In this document: in pieces, positions 36,744 to 46,078 of the stretch | Layout: each line of letters starts with the position of its first letter | How positions within the stretch are numbered: the stretch's first letter is position 1 | Source: Xanthobacteraceae bacterium | GTDB lineage: Bacteria; Pseudomonadota; Alphaproteobacteria; Rhizobiales; Xanthobacteraceae | Assembly (NCBI GenBank): GCA_022841625.1 | Contig: JALHRD010000023.1 | Location: forward strand, 1-64,000 | Reading direction: 5' to 3' | Length of the DNA: 64,000 nucleotides | Made by a program: the position numbers and the translations under genes | The notes under the pieces: model-generated | Seen by the model: only the letters and a program-made list of their open reading frames with translations | Told to the model about the DNA's origin: nothing | Database searches by the model: none

Positions 36744-37898
36744 ATGGTATCGCGTATAGAACGCACGCCCTTTGCGGCCTGGCGGTGGACGGTCGACCGG
36801 CTCATGCTGGCGGCGATCCTCGGCCTTATGCTTGCGGGCGTTGTGCTTTCGCTGGCGGCGAGCCCGCCGGTTGCGGTGCGGCTGGGACTTGAGCCATTCT
36901 ACTTCGTGAACCGCCACATTTTATTTCTCGTTCCTGCACTGGTGGTAATGCTCACGACATCGTTTCTGTCACCGCAACAAATTCGCCGCATTGCGGTTGT
37001 CGTGTTTGCCATCAGCCTGGTTCTTCTATTCCTCACATTGATCTACGGCGCTGAAGTGAAGGGTGCGCGGCGCTGGCTGATGATGCTCGGCATCAGCATT
37101 CAGCCGTCGGAGTTTCTCAAGCCCGCCTTTGTGGTTCTGGTCGCGTGGCTGTTCGCGGAATCTGCGCGCCGGCCGGAAATGCCGGCCAACACTATTGCGT
37201 TCGGGCTTCTGGCAACCGTGGTGGTGGGATTGATGTTGCAGCCGGACTTCGGACAGACCATGCTGATCGTGGCGGTCTGGGGCGCGCTGTTCTTTCTGGC
37301 CGGCATGCGGCTGATCTGGGTGGCGGGTCTTGGCGGGGCGGCGATTGTCGGTTTGAGCTGCGCTTATTTCACGGTCCCGCATGTGGCGCGGCGCATCAAG
37401 CGTTTTTTCGACCCGGCCTCCGGCGACACATTCAATATCGACCAGGCGGTGGAATCTTTCGTGCGCGGCGGCTGGTTCGGTCGCGGTCCCGGCGAGGGTA
37501 CCGTGAAGCGCATTCTGCCGGAAAGCCATGCCGACTTCGTATTCGCGGTGGCGGCCGAGGAGTTCGGCATTGCACTTTGCCTGGTGCTGCTGTTGTTGTT
37601 CGCCTTTATTGTGCTGCGCAGCCTGTTGCATGCGTTGCGCAATCACGATCCGTTCCAGCGCTTCGCAGTAGCCGGACTTGCGATCCTGTTCGGCCTGCAA
37701 TCCGCCATCAACATGGCGGTGAATGCGCACCTGATTCCGGCGAAGGGTATGACATTGCCGTTCGTCTCATATGGAGGCTCGTCGATGGTCTCGCTCGCCT
37801 GGGGCATGGGAATGCTGCTGGCGCTCACCCGCGAACGTCCGCGCACCAATTTCATGGCGGCCGATCGCAGCCCGGTTGCCGCGGGGAGCCGGGCGTGA
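36744..37898 (+). CDS. ftsW: Septal peptidoglycan polymerase FtsW
   Basis: This 384 aa SEDS-family glycosyltransferase polymerises lipid II at the septum with FtsI. About ten membrane helices are visible. SEDS blocks are GARRWLMMLGISIQPSEFLKPAFV, QPDFGQTMLI, the large periplasmic loop with RGGWFGRGPGEGTVKRILPESHADFVFAVAAEEFG, and AKGMTLPFVSYGGSSM. It restarts the dcw cluster after the accessory block, so it probably needs a local promoter. Its stop overlaps the GTG start of murG. Confidence 0.95.
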   Translation: MVSRIERTPFAAWRWTVDRLMLAAILGLMLAGVVLSLAASPPVAVRLGLEPFYFVNRHILFLVPALVVMLTTSFLSPQQIRRIAVVVFAISLVLLFLTLIYGAEVKGARRWLMMLGISIQPSEFLKPAFVVLVAWLFAESARRPEMPANTIAFGLLATVVVGLMLQPDFGQTMLIVAVWGALFFLAGMRLIWVAGLGGAAIVGLSCAYFTVPHVARRIKRFFDPASGDTFNIDQAVESFVRGGWFGRGPGEGTVKRILPESHADFVFAVAAEEFGIALCLVLLLLFAFIVLRSLLHALRNHDPFQRFAVAGLAILFGLQSAINMAVNAHLIPAKGMTLPFVSYGGSSMVSLAWGMGMLLALTRERPRTNFMAADRSPVAAGSRA

Positions 37899-39031
37899 GC
37901 CAGACAAGCGGCGCGCCATTGGTACTGCTGGCGGCCGGCGGTACTGGGGGCCATCTGTTTCCGGCGGAAGCTTTGGCGGAGGCTTTGGCGCGGCGCGGCG
38001 TCGCCGTCGATCTCGCCACCGATCACCGGGCCGAGCGCTATGGTGGGCGCTTTCCAGCGCGTGCCGTCCACATCATCCCGAGCGATACGGTGCGCGCGCG
38101 CAATCCGATCGCGCTCGCCCGTACCGCGCTTGCGCTTGGCCGCGGACTGTTGCGGGCTTATTTCCTGCTGCGACGGATCAGGCCGGCCGTGGTCGTCGGT
38201 TTTGGCGGTTATCCGACATTGCCGCCGCTCGGCGCTGCAACGGTGCTCCGGATTCCGAGCATCATTCACGAGCAGAACGCGGTGATGGGCCGCGCCAATC
38301 GGCAGCTCGCGCCGCGCGTGACCGCCATTGCGACTTCGTTTGAGGGTGTGCTCGACGCCGAACCGGCACTCTTGGCCAAGGCGAGGCGCACCGGCAATCC
38401 GGTGCGGCCGGCGGCGATCGCGGCGGCGGCGACGCCATTCGTTCCGCCGGCAGCGGACGGGCTTGTGCGATTGCTGGTGTTCGGTGGCAGCCAGGGCGCG
38501 CGGATCATGTCCGAGATCGTGCCCGGCGCGATTGAGATGCTCGATGCCACATTGCGCGGGCGCCTGCTGCTTGCGCAACAAGCGCGCGACGAAGACCTCG
38601 CGCGGGTGCGTGACATTTATTCCCGCCTGCGGATTGCCGCGGAAGTATCGCCGTTCTTCTCTGACATGCCGGCGCGCATTGCGGCGGCGCATCTGGTGGT
38701 GGCGCGGTCGGGTGCGTCGACCATTGCCGAGCTCGCGGCGATCGGCCGGCCGTCGATTTTGGTGCCGCTGCCGGGCGCGCTCGACCAGGATCAGTTCGCC
38801 AATGCCGGCGTGCTGGCGGCGGCTGGGGCGGCTATCCGGCTGCGTCAGGACGATTTCACGCCCGCGCGGCTTGCCGCTGAGATTGCCGTGCTTGCCTCGA
38901 CCCCGCAAAAACTCGTAGCTATGGCCCAGGCCGCGCGCACACAGGGGGCGCCCGACGCCGCCGACCGGCTGGCCGATCTGGTGCTGGCGACTATGGGCAC
39001 GAAAATGGATGGGAAAGGCGCCACCTCATGA
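37895..39031 (+). CDS. murG: Lipid II synthase MurG
   Basis: This 378 aa membrane-associated glycosyltransferase adds GlcNAc to lipid I. The GTG start overlaps the ftsW stop (GTGA), the normal arrangement; the frame is open upstream only within ftsW. Motifs: [16 protein letters not shown] (first G loop), [32 protein letters not shown] and the GlcNAc-binding [31 protein letters not shown]. All are intact. The murC start overlaps its stop. Confidence 0.95.
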   Translation: MSQTSGAPLVLLAAGGTGGHLFPAEALAEALARRGVAVDLATDHRAERYGGRFPARAVHIIPSDTVRARNPIALARTALALGRGLLRAYFLLRRIRPAVVVGFGGYPTLPPLGAATVLRIPSIIHEQNAVMGRANRQLAPRVTAIATSFEGVLDAEPALLAKARRTGNPVRPAAIAAAATPFVPPAADGLVRLLVFGGSQGARIMSEIVPGAIEMLDATLRGRLLLAQQARDEDLARVRDIYSRLRIAAEVSPFFSDMPARIAAAHLVVARSGASTIAELAAIGRPSILVPLPGALDQDQFANAGVLAAAGAAIRLRQDDFTPARLAAEIAVLASTPQKLVAMAQAARTQGAPDAADRLADLVLATMGTKMDGKGATS

Positions 39032-40440
39032 AACTGCCGCGGGATATCGGTCCGATCCACTTTGTCGGCATCGGCGGCATTGGCATGAGCGGCATTGCCG
39101 AGGTGCTGATCAATCTCGGCTATGCGGTGCAAGGCTCGGATGCAGCCGACGGCGCCAATATCAAGCGGCTGCGCGACAAAGGCGCAAAAATTGCGATCGG
39201 TCACGCCGCGGCCAATCTTGGCGCCGCTGAGGTGGTCGTGGTGTCGACCGCGATCCAGCGCGACAATCCGGAATTGGTCGCGGCGCGCGCCAAGCGATTG
39301 CCGGTGGTGCGGCGCGCTGAGATGCTTGCCGAATTGATGCGCTTGAAAAGCTGCATCGCCATCGCAGGCACCCACGGCAAGACCACAACCACCTCGATGG
39401 TGGCCGCGCTGTTCGATGCCGGCAATCTCGATCCGACCGTCATCAATGGCGGCATCATCGAGGCCTATGGCACCAATGCGCGGCTGGGCGGCGGCGACTG
39501 GATGGTCGTTGAGGCCGACGAATCCGACGGCACTTTCCTTAAGCTTCCCGCCGATATTGCGGTCGTCACCAATGTCGATCCCGAGCATCTCGATCATTTC
39601 AAGACCTATGAGGCGGTACAGGAGGCGTTCCGCAGCTTTGTCGAGAATGTGCCGTTCTACGGTTTTGCGGTAATGTGCAGCGACCACGAGGTGGTGCAGC
39701 AACTCGTCGGTCGGATCGAGGATCGCCGAACGATTACCTATGGCGAGAACCCGCAGGCCGATGTGCGGCTGGTCGATCTCGATCATGTCAGCGGTGCGTC
39801 GCGCTTCGCCGTGACGTTCCGCAACCGCGCCGGTGAGGACGTACACGCCATCCGAAATCTTCGGCTGCCGATGCCGGGTCGCCACAACGCGCTCAACGCC
39901 ACGGCGGCGATTGCGGTCGCACATGAACTCGGCATCGCCGACGATGTTATCCGCAAGGCGCTGTTGGATTTTGGCGGCGTGCGCCGCCGCTTCACCCGCA
40001 CCGGCGAATGGAACGGTGTGCCGATCATTGACGATTATGGCCATCATCCGGTCGAGATCGCGGCGGTGCTGCGCGCCGCGCGCGAATCCACCAAGGGGCA
40101 GGTGATCGCGGTCATGCAGCCGCACCGCTATACCCGGCTTGCGACATTGTTCGAGTCGTTCTGCACTTGCTTCAACGATGCCGACACGGTGATGGTCGCG
40201 CATGTCTATCCGGCGGGCGAGCAGCCGATCGCGGGCGCCGATCGCGATACGCTGGTGCAGGGGATGCGCGCCCGCGGCCATCGTCAGGTGATCCCGCTCG
40301 ATGGCCCGCAAGATATCTCCGGCATTGTGCGGCGGTTGGCGCGACCGGGCGATATTGTTGTGTTTCTCGGCGCCGGTAGCATCACCCAATGGGCCTATGC
40401 GCTGCCGGGCGAATTGGCGGCGGCCGGCAAGGTGGCGTGA
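39028..40440 (+). CDS. murC: UDP-MurNAc:L-alanine ligase MurC
   Basis: This 470 aa ligase attaches L-Ala to UDP-MurNAc. Visible motifs: [22 protein letters not shown] for the UDP site, [13 protein letters not shown] for [50 protein letters not shown] and MQPHRYTR. Length and motif order are standard. It starts within the murG stop and is followed by murB after ten bases. Confidence 0.95.
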   Translation: MKLPRDIGPIHFVGIGGIGMSGIAEVLINLGYAVQGSDAADGANIKRLRDKGAKIAIGHAAANLGAAEVVVVSTAIQRDNPELVAARAKRLPVVRRAEMLAELMRLKSCIAIAGTHGKTTTTSMVAALFDAGNLDPTVINGGIIEAYGTNARLGGGDWMVVEADESDGTFLKLPADIAVVTNVDPEHLDHFKTYEAVQEAFRSFVENVPFYGFAVMCSDHEVVQQLVGRIEDRRTITYGENPQADVRLVDLDHVSGASRFAVTFRNRAGEDVHAIRNLRLPMPGRHNALNATAAIAVAHELGIADDVIRKALLDFGGVRRRFTRTGEWNGVPIIDDYGHHPVEIAAVLRAARESTKGQVIAVMQPHRYTRLATLFESFCTCFNDADTVMVAHVYPAGEQPIAGADRDTLVQGMRARGHRQVIPLDGPQDISGIVRRLARPGDIVVFLGAGSITQWAYALPGELAAAGKVA

Positions 40441-40450
40441 GCGGCCATCG

Positions 40451-41368
40451 ATGGCCTTTTCCGACATCATTCCCGATCTGAGAGCGAAGCTGCCGCAGCT
40501 GCGCGGCCGGCTGCTGCCGAACGAGCCGTTGGCGCCGCTGACCTGGTTTCGGGTCGGCGGGCCGGCGCAGGCGCTGTTCATGCCGGAGGACGAGAACGAT
40601 CTGGCCTATTGCCTCGCCAATCTGCCGCCGGACATTCCCGTCACCGTCATCGGGCTTGGCTCCAATCTGATCGTGCGGGACGGCGGGGTGCCGGGCGTCG
40701 TGATTCGGCTTGGGCGCGGTTTCTCCGAAGTCGCGGTCGAAGGCGATCGCATCCGCGCCGGTGCGGCGGTGCCGGATGCGCGCGTGGCGCGGGCGGCGCA
40801 GGAGGCCGGACTTGCCGGGCTCGCCTTCCTGCGCGGCATCCCCGGCGCGATCGGCGGCGCATTGCGCATGAACGGCGGCGCCTATGGTCGTGAGACCAAA
40901 GACGCGCTGATCGAGGCGCGTGGGATCGATCGCTTTGGTAAAATTCGTGTCCTCTCCAATAGCGACATGCGCTTCAGCTATCGCCATTGTAGCGCACCCG
41001 ACGACATTATCTTCACCGCGGCGCTATTCCAGGGTGCGCCCGGCGATCCAGTCGCAATCGCGGCCGAGATGGAAAAGATCACGGAATCGCGCGAGGCGAC
41101 GCAGCCGGTCAAGAGTCGCACCGGCGGCTCGACCTTCAAGAATCCGCCCGGCCAAAAGGCCTGGCAGCTCATCGACGCCGTCGGCTGCCGTGGGCTCGTG
41201 GTCGGCGATGCGCAGGTCTCCGAACTGCACTGCAATTTCCTGATTAATCGTGGCAATGCCAGTGCCGCCGACATCGAGGCGCTGGGTGAAGCCGTGCGCG
41301 AACGGGTGCAAGCAAGGTCGGGCGTGACGCTTGAATGGGAGATCAAGCGGATCGGCGTCGCCGGCTGA
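40451..41368 (+). CDS. murB: UDP-N-acetylenolpyruvoylglucosamine reductase MurB
   Basis: This 305 aa FAD enzyme reduces UDP-GlcNAc-enolpyruvate to UDP-MurNAc with NADPH. The start is the ATG ten bases after murC; the open frame upstream overlaps murC. Motifs: [75 protein letters not shown] and the catalytic [13 protein letters not shown]. It is a short type I form common in alphaproteobacteria. Confidence 0.94.
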   Translation: MAFSDIIPDLRAKLPQLRGRLLPNEPLAPLTWFRVGGPAQALFMPEDENDLAYCLANLPPDIPVTVIGLGSNLIVRDGGVPGVVIRLGRGFSEVAVEGDRIRAGAAVPDARVARAAQEAGLAGLAFLRGIPGAIGGALRMNGGAYGRETKDALIEARGIDRFGKIRVLSNSDMRFSYRHCSAPDDIIFTAALFQGAPGDPVAIAAEMEKITESREATQPVKSRTGGSTFKNPPGQKAWQLIDAVGCRGLVVGDAQVSELHCNFLINRGNASAADIEALGEAVRERVQARSGVTLEWEIKRIGVAG

Positions 41369-41479
41369 TCTGACGCTCGCCATGCGCATTGGCGTCATGA
41401 ACCCCAGCGCCGCGACGGATTTTCAGAATTGTCCGCGCATTGTATCGTGGCGCCAATCGATCGGTTGGCGGGGGTAGCG

Positions 41480-42676
41480 TTGTCGTCGAATTCCATCCTC
41501 ATCGTTGGCGGGGGTTTGGGCGGCCTCACCGCCGCGCTTGCGTTGGCGCAACGCGGCATTGCGAGCCGGGTGCTCGAAGGCGCACCCGAATTTGGCGCCA
41601 TCGGCTATGGCATTCAATTCGGCCCGAACGTCTTTCACGTGCTCGATCGCATTGGCATCACCGACGCGGTTATGGAGAAGGCCGATCGGCCGCCGGCAGT
41701 GCTGATGCGCGATGCGCTCACCGGCAACGAACTGGTGCGGATTCCGACCGGCGCATCGCTTCGCGCGCGCTTCAAGCATCCCTATATCGTGCTCCACCGC
41801 ATCGACCTGCACAATGCGCTGCTCGACGCCTGCCGGCGCATGCCGGAAATCACGCTGGTTTCGGACGCCATGGTTACCGGCTTTGAACAAAATGACGAGG
41901 CTGTCATGCTCGCCACCGCGGATGGCCGCCAATTTACCGGCCCCGCCCTGGTCGGCGCCGATGGTCTGCGCTCGCTTCTGCGGGCGAAGCTGATCGGCGA
42001 TGGCGAGCCGCGGCCGATTGGCTATGTCGCGCACCGCACCATTGTGCCGATGTCGGAGTTAAAAGCCGACGTGCACCGCCAGGAGGTGGTGCTGTGGGGC
42101 GGTCCCGGTTTTCACATCGTGCACTATCCGCTGCGCCACGGCACGCTATTCAACATTGTCGCGGTGTTTCGCACGTCGACCCATGGTGAACGGGCTGACG
42201 TCGAGTCTTACCGGGCTGAACTTCAGAATACCTATCGTGACGCCCATCCGGCGATGCACGATCTGCTTGCAATGATGGATCTCGGTCGGCGTTGGCAGGT
42301 TGGCGACCGTGACCCCGTGCGCCTTTGGTCGCAGGGACGGGTGGTGCTGATGGGCGATGCCGCGCATCCGCCGCTGCAATCGTTCGCACAAGGCGCGTGC
42401 ATGGCGATCGAAGACGGGCTCTGCCTGGCGGAGATGATCCATGGGGCGGGCGGCGATTTTGCCGGCGCCTTCCGCCGCTTCGAGGCGGCCCGCATTCTGC
42501 GCACGTCGCGCCTGCAATTGGAGTCGCGCGCGCTTTGGACCTTCTACCACGCCGAAGGCATTGCGCGGGACGTCCGCAATGCGACCGTGGCGGGCTGGGA
42601 TGAGGCTCATCTGCACCGCTGCCTTGCCTGGCTCTATGACGGGTTTTCGCTCTCGGATGGGGCCGGCCGTAACTGA
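41480..42676 (+). CDS. FAD-dependent aromatic monooxygenase (salicylate/3-hydroxybenzoate type)
   Basis: This protein of about 398 aa is a group A flavoprotein hydroxylase. It has the dinucleotide fold ILIVGGGLGGLTAALALAQRG, the VGADGLRS (DG) motif and the FAD-ribose block VVLMGDAAHPPLQSFAQGACMAIEDG. It resembles 3-hydroxybenzoate 6-hydroxylase and salicylate hydroxylase. The start is uncertain: TTG at 41480 with GGGGG ahead is preferred; GTG at 41447 and TTG at 41429 are possible. It has no known role in wall synthesis and interrupts murB-ddl. The oxidised compound is unknown. Confidence 0.85.
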   Translation: MSSNSILIVGGGLGGLTAALALAQRGIASRVLEGAPEFGAIGYGIQFGPNVFHVLDRIGITDAVMEKADRPPAVLMRDALTGNELVRIPTGASLRARFKHPYIVLHRIDLHNALLDACRRMPEITLVSDAMVTGFEQNDEAVMLATADGRQFTGPALVGADGLRSLLRAKLIGDGEPRPIGYVAHRTIVPMSELKADVHRQEVVLWGGPGFHIVHYPLRHGTLFNIVAVFRTSTHGERADVESYRAELQNTYRDAHPAMHDLLAMMDLGRRWQVGDRDPVRLWSQGRVVLMGDAAHPPLQSFAQGACMAIEDGLCLAEMIHGAGGDFAGAFRRFEAARILRTSRLQLESRALWTFYHAEGIARDVRNATVAGWDEAHLHRCLAWLYDGFSLSDGAGRN

Positions 42677-42797
42677 CTCCTCATGATCGTTGCCCGCCGG
42701 CCACGCCCGCCAAAATTCTTCATGGGACTCTCGACGGTTCGCTTGATCTCGATTCTAGTGAAGTTTGGTGCGAATCAAATTGAGCTGAAGCGGGGGC

Positions 42798-43718
42798 ATG
42801 AGCAAACACGTCGCGGTCTTGATGGGGGGCTGGTCGGCTGAGCGGGAGGTCTCGCTACGGTCGGGCAAGGCATGCGCAGAAGCGCTCGCGCGGCTGGGCT
42901 ATCGGGTAACCCGCATTGACGTCGGCCGCGACATCGCGAAGGTGCTGGGCACGGTCAAGCCCGATGCGGCGCTCAACTTGCTGCATGGTCGGCCTGGCGA
43001 AGACGGCACTTTGCAGGGGCTCCTGGAGATTATTGGGGTTCCTTACAGCCACTCCGGGGTGCTCGCCTCGGCGCTGGCGATGCAGAAGGACATGGCCAAG
43101 GCGGTCCTTCGCGCCGCAGGGGTTTCAGTGCCGGAAGGGACAGTGGCCAGCCGCTTCGAGGCCGCCAAGCAACATCTTCTACCGCCGCCTTATGTGATCA
43201 AGCCCATTGCCGAGGGGTCGTCGGTCGGGGTTTTTGTGGTCTCCCCAGCCCATGCCCATCCGCCGCAGGAGCTGACCCGCGAGGATTGGACCTTTGGCGA
43301 CCGGGTTATCGTTGAAAAATACATTGCCGGCAAAGAGTTAACCTGTGCGGTGATGGGAGAACAGGCGCTCGGCGTGATCGAGATCGTGCCGACGACGCAG
43401 TTTTACGACTACGAGGCGAAATATGCGCCGGGGGGCTCCCGCCATTTATTACCCGCGCCAATTTCACCCTTTGTTTACCAACTGGTCCGAGAACTAGCGT
43501 TGGGGGCACATAAGGCTCTCGGCTGCCGCGGCGTAAGTCGGGCGGACTTCCGCTTTGACGACAGCCTCGAGGGGACGGAGGGACTGGTCTGTCTCGAGGT
43601 AAACACACAACCTGGCATGACCGAGACGTCGCTCGTGCCCGAGCTCGCGGGTCACGCGGGCATTACGTTTGACGAGCTTGTGCGATGGATGGTCGAAGAC
43701 GCATCGCTCAATCGATGA
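42798..43718 (+). CDS. ddl: D-alanine--D-alanine ligase
   Basis: This 306 aa ATP-grasp enzyme (DdlB type) makes the D-Ala-D-Ala used by MurF. Motifs: VAVLMGGWSAEREVSLRSG, LLHGRPGEDGTLQGLLEIIGVPYSHSG, YVIKPIAEGSSVGVFVV, the VEKYIAGKELTCAVMG block, and metal ligands in LEVNTQPGMTETSLVPE. GCGGGGGC precedes the ATG. The 121-base gap after the monooxygenase could hold a promoter. The final codons overlap the ftsQ start (ATGA). Confidence 0.94.
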   Translation: MSKHVAVLMGGWSAEREVSLRSGKACAEALARLGYRVTRIDVGRDIAKVLGTVKPDAALNLLHGRPGEDGTLQGLLEIIGVPYSHSGVLASALAMQKDMAKAVLRAAGVSVPEGTVASRFEAAKQHLLPPPYVIKPIAEGSSVGVFVVSPAHAHPPQELTREDWTFGDRVIVEKYIAGKELTCAVMGEQALGVIEIVPTTQFYDYEAKYAPGGSRHLLPAPISPFVYQLVRELALGAHKALGCRGVSRADFRFDDSLEGTEGLVCLEVNTQPGMTETSLVPELAGHAGITFDELVRWMVEDASLNR

Positions 43719-44671
43719 ATCCGATCGCGCGATGGCGCGAGCGCCCGCCGATTGGCGGCGGCGCAGTGCGTCCGCATGCGTACCCGCAGGATTTTATGGA
43801 TTCAAAAAGCGTCTCGGATTTTCGGCGGCTGATACAGCACTGCTGGATGTGGCTGGTGCGCGTCAAACTCCCGTACGGCATTGGTGCTACGGCCACGGCG
43901 CTCGTCATCCTCGGCAGCGTTGGTTATGGCGTTATCAAGGGTGACCATGTTCCGAATATCGTTGCGACTCTGGAAGACGCGCGCGATCAAGTGGCCAATG
44001 CGGTTGGCTTTGGCATCGCGGATCTCAGGGTGAGCGGGCACAACCAGCTGACCCGGGAAGAGGTGCTGGCCGCGGCCTCGGTGACGGGGCGGTCGTCGCT
44101 TTTGTTTCTCGATGCCGATGCAACCCGCGAACGCCTGAAAGCCAATGCCTGGATCGGCGACGCCACGGTTCGAAAATTGTTGCCGGGCCAGTTGCAAATC
44201 GAAATCAAAGAGCGCGAGCCATTCGCGCTTTGGCAGAAGGATAGACGCGTTTCCGTTATCGCCGACGACGGCACGGTGTTGGAGGGCTTTGTCGCACCGC
44301 AACTGTTGACACTTCCATTGGTGGTCGGTGTTGGCGCGGAAATCCGCTCCAAGGGTTTCCTCGCTCAGCTCGACCGTCATCCCGCAATACGCGATCAGGT
44401 GCGCGCTGCGATCTTGATCGGGGAGCGCCGTTGGAACCTGCGGCTGCGCAACGGTCTCGATATTCGCCTGCCGGAAATCGAAGTTGCCGGCGCCCTTGAA
44501 CTGTTGGCGACCCTCGATCGAGACGCCAAGCTGCTCACACGCGACATCGCTGTGGTCGATATGCGTCTGCCAGATCGCGTCACGGTGCGCCTGTCCGAAC
44601 AGTCGGCGCAGGCGCGTGAGGAACAGATCAAGGAATTGATCAAAAAGAGCAAGAAGGGAGGACGGGTATGA
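43715..44671 (+). CDS. ftsQ: Cell division protein FtsQ
   Basis: This 318 aa bitopic protein links FtsA/Z-side assembly with FtsB/L and the septal synthase. It has an Arg-rich cytoplasmic N-terminus, one membrane helix (about residues 53-74), a POTRA domain (IADLRVSGHNQLTREEVLAAASV and following, to KEREPFALWQ) and the FtsQ beta domain (ALWQKDRRVSVIADDGTVLEGF onward). A basic C-terminal tail ends KKSKKGGRV. The start is the ATG overlapping the ddl stop. Its own stop overlaps the ftsA start. Confidence 0.93.
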   Translation: MNPIARWRERPPIGGGAVRPHAYPQDFMDSKSVSDFRRLIQHCWMWLVRVKLPYGIGATATALVILGSVGYGVIKGDHVPNIVATLEDARDQVANAVGFGIADLRVSGHNQLTREEVLAAASVTGRSSLLFLDADATRERLKANAWIGDATVRKLLPGQLQIEIKEREPFALWQKDRRVSVIADDGTVLEGFVAPQLLTLPLVVGVGAEIRSKGFLAQLDRHPAIRDQVRAAILIGERRWNLRLRNGLDIRLPEIEVAGALELLATLDRDAKLLTRDIAVVDMRLPDRVTVRLSEQSAQAREEQIKELIKKSKKGGRV

Positions 44672-45987
44672 CCGTTCTCCAGTTCAGCCACATTCCCATG
44701 GCAAAGTCGGTGTCGCCGAAGCGCTCAGCGCTGGTCGCCGCGCTCGATGTCGGAACCAGCAAAATCGCCTGCCTGATCGCTCGGCTCAAACCGAAGATTC
44801 CGCAGGAGGCGTTGCGCCAGCGCAGTCACAGCATCGATGTCATCGGGTTCAGCCACATCTCCGCCCGCGGCATCAAAGGCGGCGCGGTGGTCGATTTGCA
44901 GGCCGCCGAGGCGGCGCTGCGCCAGTGTATTGATGTGGCGGAGCGCTCGGCCAAATTGCAGCTTGAGTCGGTGATCGTCTCGCTATCGGCCGGCAAGCCT
45001 ATGAGCGAACTCATGGCGGCTTCGGTGACGGTGGAAGGCGCCTCAGTGGCTGACCGCGACATTGCGCGCGTTATGGCCGCAGCGCGCCAGCATTCGGCAC
45101 GACCGGGCCGCGCCATCCTGCACTCGCTGCCAATTGGCTACCGGCTCGATGGCGTATCCGGCATCCGCGATCCACGCGGGATGTTGGGGCATGATTTCGG
45201 TATCGACATGCACGTGATGAGCACGGACATGTCGGTCATCCGTAACCTGATCTATGCAGTTGAAAGCTGCCATGTCAGCGTCGCGTCGATGGTGGCGAGC
45301 CCTTATGCGGCTGCGTTGTCGGTTCTGGCCGATGACGAAGGTGACCTCGGCGCCGCGTTGATCGATATGGGCGCCGGCACGACAACGATCGCCGTCTTCA
45401 GCGGGGGGCGATTTGTGCATGGCGACGGTTTTGCGCTCGGGGGCAATCACGTCACGACGGACATTGCCCGAGGTTTCAACACTGGCGCCGCCGATGCAGA
45501 GCGGATCAAAACGCTCCACGGCAGCGTGCTTGTCAGCGCCTCAGATGAGCGCGACCTGATCTCGGTGGCGTCGCTCGACGAGCATGACACGCCCCACTTC
45601 GTGTCGCGTGCGCAGCTTGTGCGCGTCATCAGGCCGCGGGTCGAGGAGACCCTTGAAATGATCCGGGATCGCTTGGCGGCGTCACCGTTCGCAGCCGAGC
45701 CGCGCGGACGCGTGGTGCTGACGGGCGGCGCATGCCAGCTCGGCGGTCTGGCCGATCTCGCAACGCAGGTTCTGGGACGGCCGGTTCGCATTGGGCGGCC
45801 GCTTGGAATCGGCGGCCTGCCGGACGAGGCAAAGGGGCCAGCGTTTGCGGCGATTGCGGGATTGTTGGTCTACCCGCAAGTCGCGCATCTTGAGCCCAGT
45901 GGCGAATCGCGCCGATCGCGGCGCGCGATGACGGGAACTGACGGCTATTTCGCAAAGGTCGGACAATGGCTTCGCGAGAGTTTCTAA
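44668..45987 (+). CDS. ftsA: Cell division protein FtsA
   Basis: This 439 aa actin-fold ATPase anchors FtsZ to the membrane. Motifs: phosphate 1 LVAALDVGTSKIACLIARL, the 1C domain from about residue 95, phosphate 2 GAALIDMGAGTTTIAVF, the adenosine block VVLTGGACQLGGL and a C-terminal amphipathic helix AKVGQWLRESF for membrane binding. All are in place. It overlaps ftsQ by four bases. The 91-base gap to ftsZ contains a strong hairpin. Confidence 0.95.
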   Translation: MTVLQFSHIPMAKSVSPKRSALVAALDVGTSKIACLIARLKPKIPQEALRQRSHSIDVIGFSHISARGIKGGAVVDLQAAEAALRQCIDVAERSAKLQLESVIVSLSAGKPMSELMAASVTVEGASVADRDIARVMAAARQHSARPGRAILHSLPIGYRLDGVSGIRDPRGMLGHDFGIDMHVMSTDMSVIRNLIYAVESCHVSVASMVASPYAAALSVLADDEGDLGAALIDMGAGTTTIAVFSGGRFVHGDGFALGGNHVTTDIARGFNTGAADAERIKTLHGSVLVSASDERDLISVASLDEHDTPHFVSRAQLVRVIRPRVEETLEMIRDRLAASPFAAEPRGRVVLTGGACQLGGLADLATQVLGRPVRIGRPLGIGGLPDEAKGPAFAAIAGLLVYPQVAHLEPSGESRRSRRAMTGTDGYFAKVGQWLRESF

Positions 45988-46010
45988 TGACTGAGATTTC
46001 ACCCATGCAG

Positions 46011-46034
46011 CCGGTGGCGGACCGGCGCCACCGG
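46011..46034 (+). promoter_or_regulatory. 9-bp perfect hairpin between ftsA and ftsZ
   Basis: CCGGTGGCG (46011-46019) pairs exactly with CGCCACCGG (46026-46034) around a six-base loop. It lies 45 bases before the ftsZ start. No T run follows, so termination is unlikely; an mRNA processing or stability element that sets the FtsA:FtsZ ratio is possible. Confidence 0.5.
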
Positions 46035-46078
46035 CGACATCGCAAGGCCAGCGACGCTCGCGCAATGAAGAGGCAGCC

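Noticed and set aside
38845-40581. 578-codon open frame on the minus strand opposite murC
   Set aside because: murC is complete with all motifs; the antisense frame is a GC-rich shadow with His/Arg-rich composition and no recognisable domain.
44668-44703. Later ATG of ftsA (MAKSVSPKRS) as the true start
   Set aside because: The ATG overlapping the ftsQ stop fits the coupled pattern of the cluster; the later start cannot be excluded but has no better ribosome site.
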